A stretch of 64,000 nt of DNA from an uncultured Clostridium sp. GTDB taxonomy: Bacteria > Bacillota > Clostridia > TANB77 > CAG-508. The position numbers and the translations under genes are program-made. The notes beneath the pieces are model-generated. The model was not told the DNA's origin. It ran no database searches and saw only the letters and a program-made list of their open reading frames with translations. The stretch spans positions 62,001 through 126,000 of the forward strand of contig URYN01000003.1 in assembly GCA_900552135.1 (NCBI GenBank), given 5' to 3'. This document shows, one piece after another, positions 34,314 to 43,173 of this stretch (positions are counted from its first letter, which is position 1; each line of letters opens with the position of its first letter).

Positions 34314-34401
34314 TGGTGCAGATGGCCGGAATCGAACCGGCACGGTTTATTCAACCGCAGGATTTTAAGTCCTGTGCGTCTACCAGTTCCGCCACATCTG
34401 C
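34314..34401 (-). tRNA. tRNA-Leu (anticodon UAA)
   Basis: 88 bases including an encoded CCA. Acceptor GCAGATG/CATCTGC, anticodon stem CAGGA/TCCTG with loop CTTAAAA (anticodon TAA), T-arm GCCGG/CCGGC with TTCGATT, and a long variable arm as expected for a class II tRNA. It is transcribed alone on the minus strand with its own terminator. Confidence 0.95.
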
Positions 34402-34622
34402 ATGTTAGTAACTTTACTGGCTAACGAATATTATTTTACAACATATAAGTAACGTTTGTCAATAGTTTTTTTACAAATTTTAAAATTAAGTTTAAGAATT
34501 GCTTTTACTTTTCACTTATCTTTTAAAATAAACTTGAAAAAGTTCCGTGAAATCTCTATAAATTTTTTAGTTGGTATGTTACAATAAAACTGAACATCTA
34601 ACAACAAAGGATAAATGACAAA

Positions 34623-36221
34623 ATGAAAGAAAAGGGAATAACTATAGTAGCACTTGTAATTACGATTATAATACTTTTAATTATTTCAGGACTTACTATT
34701 GAAGTTTTAATAGGTAAAGATGGAATAATATCGAAAACTGCAGAAACCAAGCAAGCTACAGAAATAAGCTCTGAAAAAGAGAAAATTCAATTAGCAGTAA
34801 TTCAAACAGCACATGATAATAAATCATTAAAAATAGAGGTAGATAAATTAAATCAAAATTTAATTAATGTTTTTGGAAAAGATGAAACAGCTTTAAAAGA
34901 AGATGGAAATAAGTATTTAGTTAAAATAGTAAAGACTCAAAGATATTATAGTGTAGATGCAAATGGAGATGTAACCTTTTTAGGAAATGCTTCTGATATA
35001 GAGAAAAACATGCAGAATATAGAGATTGGAGAAAATTTGCTTGATTTAGCGAAATTAAAAAGTAATACATATATTTCTTCTAAAAATGGGGAAGAAGTGG
35101 AATATAATAGTTGGAGTGCATCTGATTATATGTATGTAGGAAATTGTAAAAATGTTTTGGTTGTGAGTGGTGATAGTTCATTTCTAAGCTCATACAATGC
35201 ACTATATAGTGAGGACAAGCAAACATTAAGAACAGTTTGGATTGAAAAAAACAAGGTTACTAATGATGTATTAGGTCAAGTTAATGTATCTATTTCGGTG
35301 CTTAATCTTAAGAAAAATGAAAAATATTTAAGAGTTTCGGAAAGAAGTTCGGTAATAAATCACATAAGAATATATCCTATATTAAATGAAGACTTTAATA
35401 ATGTTATTGAATTTGATATAAATAGTGGATTAATAGATGAATACAATTTTGGAGAGAATACATTTGAGAATGGTAATATTATAAAAAATACATATATTAA
35501 TGCAACCAATGGAGATGAAGTAAAGTATACTTCATGGGATTCTACAGATTTTATAGATGTAGGAGGATATACTAAAGTAGCAATTGCCTACGAAGGCACA
35601 ACTCCTGTTAATTCTTATAGTGCAATGTATGATAGCAAAAAGAAATATGTGTCAAAAATATCTGTTGATGTAAACACAATAGACTTAGAAAAAGGAAATA
35701 TTGTGATTTTGAAAATACCTGAAAATGTTAAATATATAAGATTATCGAAAAATAGTGGACCTTTGGATAATATAAAAGTGTATCCTATCGTAAATAAGGA
35801 AGTCACTAACTATACAAATCAAAATATTAAAATAGAGGATTCTATTCTCAATAGTGAAAATATAATTGAAGGCTATTACATTGAAAAAGACGGAAAAGAT
35901 GTAAGTTATAAAGACTGGTCTGAAACGGATTATTTTGATTTGTCAAAATACAAGAGTTTACTTGTGATTGGCAATGACAATATATATAATGCGATTTATG
36001 ATAAAGATAAGCAATTTATAAAAACATTAAATTTTTCTGGCACTACTTTATATAATTCGAAAATTGGTGATGTTGGAACTGATATAACATATATTAAAGT
36101 TACAGATGCCTTTAAATATATGAGATTATCTAATGGTACAAACAAACTAAAAAGTGTAAAAATGTATCCGATTACAAATGAAGATTTCAACAGGCATTTA
36201 ATATTTTATGTTGGTAAGTAA
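34623..36221 (+). CDS. Prepilin-like protein with three tandem C-terminal domains
   Basis: 532 residues. A five-residue leader MKEKG precedes a pilin helix ITIVALVITIIILLIISG, then a pilin-like N-terminal domain to about residue 125. Three repeats of roughly 110 residues follow (about 135-253, 277-389, 407-517). Each has a W-x-x-x-D-(Y/F) opening, a central YxA-(L/M/I)-Y-(S/D) motif and an ending R-(V/L)-S ... YPI, which looks like a beta-sandwich binding module. The ribosome site is weak (AAAGGA 12 bases upstream). It stands alone with a strong terminator. It is probably another surface protein handled by the pilus system, perhaps a glycan-binding one. Confidence 0.7.
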   Translation: MKEKGITIVALVITIIILLIISGLTIEVLIGKDGIISKTAETKQATEISSEKEKIQLAVIQTAHDNKSLKIEVDKLNQNLINVFGKDETALKEDGNKYLVKIVKTQRYYSVDANGDVTFLGNASDIEKNMQNIEIGENLLDLAKLKSNTYISSKNGEEVEYNSWSASDYMYVGNCKNVLVVSGDSSFLSSYNALYSEDKQTLRTVWIEKNKVTNDVLGQVNVSISVLNLKKNEKYLRVSERSSVINHIRIYPILNEDFNNVIEFDINSGLIDEYNFGENTFENGNIIKNTYINATNGDEVKYTSWDSTDFIDVGGYTKVAIAYEGTTPVNSYSAMYDSKKKYVSKISVDVNTIDLEKGNIVILKIPENVKYIRLSKNSGPLDNIKVYPIVNKEVTNYTNQNIKIEDSILNSENIIEGYYIEKDGKDVSYKDWSETDYFDLSKYKSLLVIGNDNIYNAIYDKDKQFIKTLNFSGTTLYNSKIGDVGTDITYIKVTDAFKYMRLSNGTNKLKSVKMYPITNEDFNRHLIFYVGK

Positions 36222-36226
36222 ATAAT

Positions 36227-36262
36227 AAAAAGTTCATTTCAAATTTTGGAATGAACTTTTTT
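36227..36262 (+). terminator. Terminator of the 34623 gene
   Basis: AAAAGTTCATT/AATGAACTTTT stem with T-run. Confidence 0.9.
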
Positions 36263-36482
36263 GAAATAGGTAGAAATATTTTTAATAATGAGTTTTAGTT
36301 CAAATCTTTTTTGTATACAGAAAAGATATGTTATTTTTATACAAAATAAAGAATAATAACCAATAAATGTGAATTGCATGAAAAAATAGTAAAAATATTT
36401 TAAAACATAAACAAAACTACTGGTAAAAATTGAAAACGTGTGTTAGAATATCGATAGAAATAAAAAGATATGAGGAAGAGTT

Positions 36483-36689
36483 ATGAATGAAATATATAAA
36501 AAAAGTATGGAAATGTTATATTTATATTTAAGAATTACTAAATTAATCCCATCACAAAATCAATGGAATAGATTTGCTTTAGGAGAGGGATTACTATTTA
36601 GTCAAACGTTACAGTATCTTGAAGGAAAAAAATTTAATATGATGTGTAGAAAACTTATAAAGTTAAAAGAGTATCAAAACATTAAATAA
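36483..36689 (+). CDS. Small protein of unknown function
   Basis: 68 residues, basic, helical, with a central IPSQNQWNRFALGEGLLF segment that reminds me of short clostridial proteins of the pattern P-S-x-x-x-W-N-x-x-A. I cannot assign a function. GAGGAAGAG precedes the ATG at good spacing. It lies alone between a terminator and ppa. A DNA-binding or regulatory role is possible given its size and charge, but nothing proves it. Confidence 0.55.
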   Translation: MNEIYKKSMEMLYLYLRITKLIPSQNQWNRFALGEGLLFSQTLQYLEGKKFNMMCRKLIKLKEYQNIK

Positions 36690-36823
36690 AAATTTATAAT
36701 TATGCTAGACTTTTTTTTACAAATAGATTAGAATAGAAAAAGATATTTTGAGATATAATTTATATAAGAAAAAATTTATCAAAAAATATATAATCTAAAG
36801 TATAAGAAAGGAATTGATTTATT

Positions 36824-37360
36824 ATGAATATTTGGCATGATATTAGAGAAGACAGAATAAAGAAGAATGACTTTGCAGCCGTTATAGAGATTCCAAAAGG
36901 ATGCAAAAATAAATATGAATTAGATAAGGAAACTGGATTATTAAGATTGGATAGAATTTTATATACAGCTACTCATTATCCAGCAAATTATGGATTTATT
37001 CCAAAGACTTATGCAGGAGATCACGATCCTTTAGATGTATTAGTTCTTTGCAATGAACCGATATATCCGCTTACAATTGTTGAGTGTTATCCAATTGGAG
37101 TATTAAGAATGACAGATAACAATGAAGAGGATGAAAAGATAATTGCAATAGCTAAACAAGACCCATTCTTAAATTGTTATGATGATATTTCTGAGCTTCC
37201 ACAACAAGTTACAGCTGAAATTGTTCATTTCTTCGAAGTTTATAAACAATTAGAAGGAAAAGTTACTTCAGTTGATAAAATGATGGGAAGAAAAGAAGCT
37301 GAAAAAATTGTTGCTAACGCAATAGAAAATTATAAGAAGAATTTTGAAAATAATAAATAA
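36824..37360 (+). CDS. ppa: Inorganic pyrophosphatase (type I)
   Basis: 178 residues. Family I soluble pyrophosphatase motifs are complete: VIEIPKGCKNKYELDKETG, YPANYGFIPKT, and the metal-binding core DHDPLDVLVL. It removes pyrophosphate from biosynthetic reactions. Family I is less usual in Clostridia, many of which carry the family II or a membrane-bound enzyme. AGAAAGG precedes the ATG by 11 bases. The TPR gene starts 12 bases after its stop. Confidence 0.95.
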   Translation: MNIWHDIREDRIKKNDFAAVIEIPKGCKNKYELDKETGLLRLDRILYTATHYPANYGFIPKTYAGDHDPLDVLVLCNEPIYPLTIVECYPIGVLRMTDNNEEDEKIIAIAKQDPFLNCYDDISELPQQVTAEIVHFFEVYKQLEGKVTSVDKMMGRKEAEKIVANAIENYKKNFENNK

Positions 37361-37372
37361 GTGGAGGACAAA

Positions 37373-38605
37373 ATGTTTGGAAAAATAGTATTTAATGTGC
37401 TAGCATTTACTCTATTTATAATGATGTTTCTAAAATTCATAAAAAGGAATGAAACGAGCTATGTTTATTTGTTAATATTACAATTTGTAGGAATTGCAAT
37501 TGAATTTGTAGAACTAATAACATATAAAAACTTAAATGTAGTGCTTAAACTTCTTATGTATGTATTTTCAGTAATTATACCAATATTTGTTTTCTGGCTG
37601 GAATTCACTAAAAAAATTGATTTTGCAGAGATTTTTTATTTGACTTCGGCAAAATTCAATATTCTAGTAGGCAGAGATGAAGTTGCAAAGAAATATTTGA
37701 GCCAACTTACAGAAAAATATCCAGCCAGTATAAAAGGACACAAAATGCTTGGAGAAGTTTATGAAAAACAGAAAAAATATGAACTTGCGCTAGAGGAATA
37801 TGAACATGCTTTGGAAAATACGCCAGAGGATAAGGCAATGAAATTGAAAATAAGTGAATTGTATGGTTATACAGGAAAAGAAGATGAAGCCATAGGCAGA
37901 TTAATGAAACTGCTTAAACAACAACCTGATTATTATGAGGCAAGCATTGTTTTAGCAGATATATTAAATAATAAGAAAGAATATAAAGAAGCGGCACAAA
38001 TTTACATAAATGCAATAAGATATAAACCTTATGATTATGAATTGTATTATAATCTAGGTATGACATTTACAATGCTAAATGATTTTGCAAAAGCTAAAGA
38101 ATATTATGAAAAGGCAGGGCAAATTAATTCAAATTTATATCATGCACGATATAGCTTGGGACAAATTAATTTATTATATGGAGATTTGGACGAAGCTGAA
38201 AATTGCTTTATGAAGTGTATCGATACTGAAGAAATTGAAGCGGGAGCTTATTACTATTTGGCAAGAATATCAATGATAAAGGGAAAAACTGCAGAGGCTA
38301 AAAATTATGCTAATATTGCAATAGAGGAAAATCCTAAGATATTTGATAAAATGAGTGAGGAAAATATTTTTGCACCAATAATGGATGAAGTAAATAAGCC
38401 GAAAATAAAGCAAGAAGAAAAAAGAAGAGGAAAAAGAAAGACGTTAACTAAAAAGGAAAAAATGATTGATCAACATTTGGATGACACTTGTAAAATAGTT
38501 GGAAAGTTGAATAACAATGATATTGAAATGATGGAAAACGTGAAAAAATCTAAACGACTAGATGTTCAAAATGAAAAAGAGGAGAATATTAGTAGAGAAA
38601 TATAA
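37373..38605 (+). CDS. Membrane-anchored TPR protein
   Basis: 410 residues. Three N-terminal membrane helices (about residues 1-85) are followed by six or so tetratricopeptide repeats between residues 100 and 320 (for example GHKMLGEVYEKQKKYELALE and YELYYNLGMTFTMLNDFAKA). It ends with a Lys/Arg-rich then acidic C-terminus. TPRs bind partner proteins, so it is likely a scaffold at the cytoplasmic membrane. The start is the ATG at 37373, after GTGGAGG; the in-frame GTG at 37361 belongs to the ribosome site. It is probably co-transcribed with ppa. Partner unknown. Confidence 0.8.
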   Translation: MFGKIVFNVLAFTLFIMMFLKFIKRNETSYVYLLILQFVGIAIEFVELITYKNLNVVLKLLMYVFSVIIPIFVFWLEFTKKIDFAEIFYLTSAKFNILVGRDEVAKKYLSQLTEKYPASIKGHKMLGEVYEKQKKYELALEEYEHALENTPEDKAMKLKISELYGYTGKEDEAIGRLMKLLKQQPDYYEASIVLADILNNKKEYKEAAQIYINAIRYKPYDYELYYNLGMTFTMLNDFAKAKEYYEKAGQINSNLYHARYSLGQINLLYGDLDEAENCFMKCIDTEEIEAGAYYYLARISMIKGKTAEAKNYANIAIEENPKIFDKMSEENIFAPIMDEVNKPKIKQEEKRRGKRKTLTKKEKMIDQHLDDTCKIVGKLNNNDIEMMENVKKSKRLDVQNEKEENISREI

Positions 38606-38742
38606 AAACAGATATAATAGAGAAAATACAGTTAAAAATATAATAATAAAATAATATATAGAATAAAGTTTAAATAATAAAATATAAATTAGTAGAATTA
38701 ATTATAAGAAATATAAAATGTACAATAAGGAGGAAAGATAAT

Positions 38743-39543
38743 ATGCCAATATATCAGGCGTTAATATTAGGAATAATACAAGGATTAACAGAACTTTTAC
38801 CAATTTCGAGTTCTGCACATTTAACAATAATTCCATGGATTTTTAATTGGGGGTCAATTGACTATTTTGATGTGGCACTTCACTTTGGAACGCTTCTAGC
38901 AATAGTAATATATTTCTTTAAGGATTGGCTGGAACTTATAAAAGGTGGATTTTTATATGTTACAAAAAAAGAAAAAACAGTTCAAGGAAGAATGTTTTGG
39001 TACATAGTTCTTGCAACAATACCAGGAGGAGCAATTGGATTTTTGCTTGACCATTATTGCTCTGGAGTACTTAACAGACCAATAATTATTGCAATTGCAT
39101 TAATTGTAATGGGAATTGTTTTATATATAGTAGACAAAAAATCAAAAAGTACTGTCGATTTTGAGCAAATGACTCTGAAACAAACATTTATAATAGGCTT
39201 ATCTCAGGCACTTGCATTTATACCAGGAGTATCTCGTTCTGGAGTAACAATCACCACGGCTAGAGCAATGGGAGTAAAAAGAGAAGCTGCTGCTAGATAT
39301 TCTTTCTTACTTTCAACACCAATTGTATTTGGTGCAACACTATTGAAATTCAGAGAGTTCCAATTTACTGATCCTGCTTTTATAGTAGGAGTACTATCTA
39401 GTTTTGTGGTTGGACTAATAGTGATTAAATTCTTATTAAAATACTTGCAAAAAGGTAGCTTTAAAGGCTTTGCAATATACAGAGTTGCATTTGGAATTGT
39501 AATATTAGTTGTTGCAGTATTAAAAGTAAAATACGGAATATAA
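38743..39543 (+). CDS. uppP: Undecaprenyl-diphosphatase UppP (BacA family)
   Basis: 266 residues with about seven to eight membrane helices. Catalytic motifs are GLTELLPISSSAHL (residues 14-27) and IPGVSRSGVTIT near residue 165. The enzyme recycles the lipid carrier undecaprenyl pyrophosphate for peptidoglycan synthesis and gives bacitracin tolerance. AAGGAGG precedes the ATG. A 137-base AT-rich spacer with nothing recognisable separates it from the TPR gene. Confidence 0.95.
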   Translation: MPIYQALILGIIQGLTELLPISSSAHLTIIPWIFNWGSIDYFDVALHFGTLLAIVIYFFKDWLELIKGGFLYVTKKEKTVQGRMFWYIVLATIPGGAIGFLLDHYCSGVLNRPIIIAIALIVMGIVLYIVDKKSKSTVDFEQMTLKQTFIIGLSQALAFIPGVSRSGVTITTARAMGVKREAAARYSFLLSTPIVFGATLLKFREFQFTDPAFIVGVLSSFVVGLIVIKFLLKYLQKGSFKGFAIYRVAFGIVILVVAVLKVKYGI

Positions 39544-39614
39544 ACTATATAAGATAAAAGTATGATTATGTGCTACAAAAATAATAAAAAGTAGAAAATA
39601 ACAATACAATTAAA

Positions 39615-39650
39615 AAATTAATAAGTGAGAAATCATTTATTAATTTTTTT
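39615..39650 (+). terminator. uppP terminator
   Basis: AATTAATAA pairs with TTTATTAATT, followed by seven T. Confidence 0.75.
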
Positions 39651-39813
39651 GCATTTTTTTATGTGAATCAGATAGAAAAGTAGATGGATTAAACAAAATC
39701 ACATAATTAAATTAAAAATAAAAAATGAAAAAATACATAACTTAAAATAAAAAAACAAACAATATTACAAAAATGTTACAATATTACATTTTATTTACTA
39801 TTACAAAAACTTG

Positions 39814-39841
39814 TTGACTTTTTTTGAAAAAACGATAAAAT
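39814..39841 (+). promoter_or_regulatory. Type IV pilus operon promoter
   Basis: TTGACT (39814-39819), 16 bases, TAAAAT (39836-39841). Confidence 0.7.
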
Positions 39842-39961
39842 ATTAATGTAAGACAATATGTTCAAATAAATACCAAAAATTGATAAAACAATGTTGAATT
39901 AATTATCGTTTTTTGTAAAACATAATAACAAAAGATAGAAAAACTAATGAAAGGAATTTGT

Positions 39962-41599
39962 ATGGCTAGTTCGTTAGGTATATATGTTGATAAAAATATA
40001 ATTAAATATGCAAAAATTACAAGGAACAAAGAAGAATTAAAAGTTGATGCTTTTGGAATAAAGATTTATACAAATCTTGAACAAACCATTAATCAAATTG
40101 TATCAGAGACATTTAGCTTTAAAGTTCCTATTAGTATTAACTTATCAGAAGAAATGTATGACTATTTCTATATGTCAAATCTATTAAATTCTAAAGATTT
40201 GGATAAGGCAATAGAAACAGAGTTTGAGTCGTTATGCTATGAAAAGCAAAATAACCCAAATGCAATTATATCAAGATATGCACTTGTAAATGATGAAGAA
40301 GAAAAAGAGAGAATAAAAGTAATAAATGTTTCTGTAGATAAAGCAAAAATAGGAAAAATTACCCAACTATTAGATGAAAAAAGAATTGGAACAATTACTC
40401 CTATTTCTATGAGTATACCGAATATTGCTCCTTTAGAAAAAAATGAAAACACACTTATAGTAAACTTAGAAGATGTAACTACTGTAACAACGCTTATAGG
40501 ACAGAAAGTATACAATGTATCTACACTACAAGTTGGTGCTGGACAAATTCTTGAAAAAATAAGTTCAAAGGTTAATTCTTATGCTAAAGCTTATGAAATA
40601 TGTAAGAATACAACAATATATACAATGGATGGGCAAGAACTTCAAAAAAACGAAAGTGAATATTTGGAAGACATAGTTCCAATATTATATACTATTGCAT
40701 CACAAATTAGAGATATAATCGGGGCTAGTTTATTTAAAGTCAATAAAGTATTTATTACTGGTACAGGATGTGTAATAAATAATATTGATTTATATTTCGA
40801 GGAAATAATTGGCGGAGTAAAATGTGAAATTTTGAAACCATATTTCTTAGAAGATACTCGAAAAATAAATATGAAAGATTATATTGAAGTAAACTCTGCT
40901 ATAGCATTAGCTCTACAAGGACTAGGATATGGTATTAAAGAAATTAACTTTAACAAGAAAAGTATATGGCAAAGATTGCCTGAACTACTTAGCTCAGATG
41001 TAACAGTAGGAAAGAATAGTCAAAAGAGTTCTGGGAAAAAGAAAATCAATATCGGGTTTGATATAACTGGAACAAAGGCAAAAACATGGATTACAAGAGA
41101 CTTGGTTGGAGTTTTAGTACTTCTAATAGCTTACTTTGGAGTGTCTTTCTATATAGGAAAAGAATTAGATAAGAAAAATGCTCAAATTGCAAGTGTAAGA
41201 GATGATATAAATAAGCAAATGAATTTAATTCAAGTAGATACAAAAAATGTTAAAAATAAAACATCTGAATATACAACATTAACAACAAACTTGAAAAATA
41301 TAAAAGAACAAATAAGTAGCAAGCAACAACACAAAAACTCTATACCAAATTTCTTAAATGGAATTATGTATAATATACCACAACAAGTTCAATTAACATC
41401 AATTGAAAATACAAGTGGAAAGAAAATTGTAATACAAGCACAATCAGAAAGATATGAACAATTAGCATATTTTAAAGCTTTACTAAAATCTAGTGGAGTG
41501 TTAGATCCTTCAAGTGTAGTTTCATCTGAAGCAACAAAAGAGGGAAATGTTGTAAAGATTACAATAGAAGGAAATTTGCCAATAGGAGGGGATGAATAA
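39962..41599 (+). CDS. pilM: PilM-PilN fusion, type IV pilus assembly
   Basis: 545 residues in two parts. Residues 1-330 are an actin-like PilM domain (SLGIYVDKNIIKYAKI at the start, TLIVNLEDVTTVTTLIG, VFITGTGCVINN). Residues 375-545 are a PilN-like domain: one membrane helix (DLVGVLVLLIAYFGVSFYIG), a coiled coil, and a ferredoxin-like end (IPQQVQLTSIENTSGKKI, AYFKALLKSSG). In most bacteria these are separate proteins forming the inner alignment complex. The ATG at 39962 follows AAAGGAA; the in-frame ATG at 39947 is part of that site. First gene of the pil operon; its stop overlaps the next start by one base. Confidence 0.88.
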   Translation: MASSLGIYVDKNIIKYAKITRNKEELKVDAFGIKIYTNLEQTINQIVSETFSFKVPISINLSEEMYDYFYMSNLLNSKDLDKAIETEFESLCYEKQNNPNAIISRYALVNDEEEKERIKVINVSVDKAKIGKITQLLDEKRIGTITPISMSIPNIAPLEKNENTLIVNLEDVTTVTTLIGQKVYNVSTLQVGAGQILEKISSKVNSYAKAYEICKNTTIYTMDGQELQKNESEYLEDIVPILYTIASQIRDIIGASLFKVNKVFITGTGCVINNIDLYFEEIIGGVKCEILKPYFLEDTRKINMKDYIEVNSAIALALQGLGYGIKEINFNKKSIWQRLPELLSSDVTVGKNSQKSSGKKKINIGFDITGTKAKTWITRDLVGVLVLLIAYFGVSFYIGKELDKKNAQIASVRDDINKQMNLIQVDTKNVKNKTSEYTTLTTNLKNIKEQISSKQQHKNSIPNFLNGIMYNIPQQVQLTSIENTSGKKIVIQAQSERYEQLAYFKALLKSSGVLDPSSVVSSEATKEGNVVKITIEGNLPIGGDE

Positions 41600-42348
41600 T
41601 GAAAAATATATTAATGACTGTAATCTCCTTACTTTTGACAGGACTGATAATCATAGTAATCGTAAAAGGTATTTCAGTTGGAAACTTTAAAATTCTTAGT
41701 ATAAAAGATATTAAAGAAGAAAGCATGCAAATGGATGCAGACATTGAAAAACTTAATGAATTGAAAAATACTGATTACAAGAAAAAGGTAAGCGATCTTC
41801 AAGATGCAACTAAATCTTTAACAAAAAGTAAAAATGATTACTTGGATATTGCCAGTATGAGTTCTGATGAAGAAATAAAACAAGCAAATCAAATTCAAAC
41901 ATATTCTATGGAATTCCTATGGAACAAAGTTGGAAAATACGCAACAGATCAGGGATTAACTTTGAAATGGGAAGCAAAACCAACAGGAGCTTCAAATAAA
42001 TACAATTTATCATTTAGTGTTACAGGGGGATATATTCCAATAATAAATTATATATCTAACTTGGAAAACGATTCAGAACTTCTATTTACAATAGAAAACT
42101 TTAAGATGACTTCAAGTTCAGACACTGTTGTTAGTGCAGAATTTACTGTATCTAACATTGGAATAAAACAAGAATCTATTTCAAGTAGTTCTAGTACATC
42201 ATCAAGTTCAAGTAGTACTACTACAAACAATACTACAAATGAAACTACAACAAGTGGTTCTTCAACAACAAATGGTGATTCAGTTAAATCATTTGTTGAA
42301 AGAAACAGTAATCTTGATGTAAATAGAATCGATGAAGCTGCAAAATAA
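41599..42348 (+). CDS. pilO: PilO-like pilus assembly protein
   Basis: 249 residues. N-terminal membrane helix (VISLLLTGLIIIVIVKGIS), coiled coil (residues 35-90), then a PilO-type ferredoxin fold (YSMEFLWNKVGKYATDQGL, YNLSFSVTGGYIPIINYISNLE). A Ser/Thr/Asn-rich tract follows from about residue 195, and a short helix ends the protein. PilO pairs with PilN at the membrane and links PilM to the pilus machine. ATG overlaps the pilM stop by one base, after GGAGGGG, so translation is coupled. The Ser/Thr tract is a local addition and could be glycosylated. Confidence 0.8.
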   Translation: MKNILMTVISLLLTGLIIIVIVKGISVGNFKILSIKDIKEESMQMDADIEKLNELKNTDYKKKVSDLQDATKSLTKSKNDYLDIASMSSDEEIKQANQIQTYSMEFLWNKVGKYATDQGLTLKWEAKPTGASNKYNLSFSVTGGYIPIINYISNLENDSELLFTIENFKMTSSSDTVVSAEFTVSNIGIKQESISSSSSTSSSSSSTTTNNTTNETTTSGSSTTNGDSVKSFVERNSNLDVNRIDEAAK

Positions 42349-42369
42349 AACTTTTAAAGGAGTATGTTA

Positions 42370-42771
42370 ATGAAATCAATTTTAAAAGAAATCATAATTA
42401 TATTGCTTTTATGTGTTGTAATTTTATTAATATTAGGTGTAATATTTTATGACTATATTCCAACTAATAAGGTAGTACCAAGTACGGTTGAAGCGTATCA
42501 AACTTCAAATACCATTAAAGATGAAATTAGTCAAAATGTTGCAGATTACAATACAGCAAGCACAACGATTGTAAAAGAAATTACTGAATCACAATTGGAG
42601 TTTGATAAGAAAAACAAATCTTATGACCAGGGTAAGGTTAATCCATTTGCAAATACTTCAGCTTCAGCTGATGGAAACACAACAAATGGTGGTTCTACTA
42701 ATGTAACCCCTGGAATAAGTCAAAATCCTGATTCAACAGATCATTTCTACAACAACGCAGGATTAAAATAA
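42370..42771 (+). CDS. Small membrane-anchored pilus protein, PilP-like position
   Basis: 133 residues: a strong N-terminal membrane helix (IIIILLLCVVILLILGVIFYD), an extended extracytoplasmic part, and the motif KVNPFANTS that resembles the D-P-F signature of PilP. It ends in a Gly/Asn/Thr-rich tail. Its place after PilM-N and PilO is where pilP sits in Gram-negative operons. The match is by position and one motif only. The start is taken at 42370, seven bases after AAAGGAG; the ATG at 42364 is too close. Confidence 0.6.
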   Translation: MKSILKEIIIILLLCVVILLILGVIFYDYIPTNKVVPSTVEAYQTSNTIKDEISQNVADYNTASTTIVKEITESQLEFDKKNKSYDQGKVNPFANTSASADGNTTNGGSTNVTPGISQNPDSTDHFYNNAGLK

Positions 42772-42829
42772 CTTGGGTTATATTTATTAATTAAATATAT
42801 ACAAAAAAAATCAAAGGAGGAATTTTATT

Positions 42830-43048
42830 ATGCTTAAGAAAGAAAATGGTATCACTTTAGTAGCTTTAGTTGTTACTATCGTAGTTCTATTAATATTAGC
42901 AGGTGTAAGCATTAGTTTAGTTCTAAATCAAAATGGTGTTATAGACAAATCAAAAGAAGCTAAAACTAAATACCAAAATGCTGCTAATTATGAAAGAGAT
43001 TTATTAGATACTCATGGCAATGAGTGGATAGAAAACTTCTTAAAATAG
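42830..43048 (+). CDS. Type IV pilin, probable major subunit
   Basis: Only 72 residues. Leader MLKKENG followed by ITLVALVVTIVVLLILAGVS, with Glu-5 of the usual prepilin replaced by an Ala/Leu context as in the other prepilins here. A helical tail follows (DKSKEAKTKYQNAANYERDL) with no globular domain. The best ribosome site of the operon (CAAAGGAGG) and a long hairpin right after the gene suggest high and separately controlled expression. A pilin that is almost pure helix is unusual; it could be a core subunit carrying the larger prepilins encoded elsewhere in the window. Confidence 0.82.
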   Translation: MLKKENGITLVALVVTIVVLLILAGVSISLVLNQNGVIDKSKEAKTKYQNAANYERDLLDTHGNEWIENFLK

Positions 43049-43085
43049 TAATAGTACAAACAAACTAAAACTGATTGTTTGATGT

Positions 43086-43130
43086 AAGGTCACCTTACAA
43101 AATATTATATATTTTGTTAGAGGTGACCTT
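43086..43130 (+). other. Long perfect-arm hairpin between pilin and prepilin peptidase
   Basis: AAGGTCACCT/AGGTGACCTT (ten pairs) stacked on ACAAAATAT/ATATTTTGT (nine pairs) with a TAT loop. No T-run follows (GTATTAC). It probably protects the pilin mRNA 3' end or marks an RNase cut that uncouples pilin level from the machine genes. Confidence 0.7.
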
Positions 43131-43173
43131 GTATTACTATAAAGGGAATAAAATTTATTAGAAAGGCAAATTT

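Larger units (their letters stand above)
39544..39961 (+). other. uppP-pilM intergenic region
   Basis: It holds a uppP terminator (39615-39650), then very AT-rich sequence with repeated ATTACAA motifs around 39760-39810, and the pil operon promoter at 39814-39841. The 5' leader of the pil mRNA is about 110 bases; I see no riboswitch in it. Confidence 0.5.

Noticed and set aside
39760..39810. Repeated ATTACAA motifs as a possible CRISPR or iteron array
   Set aside because: Units are short, irregular and without unique spacers; they look like AT-rich promoter DNA.
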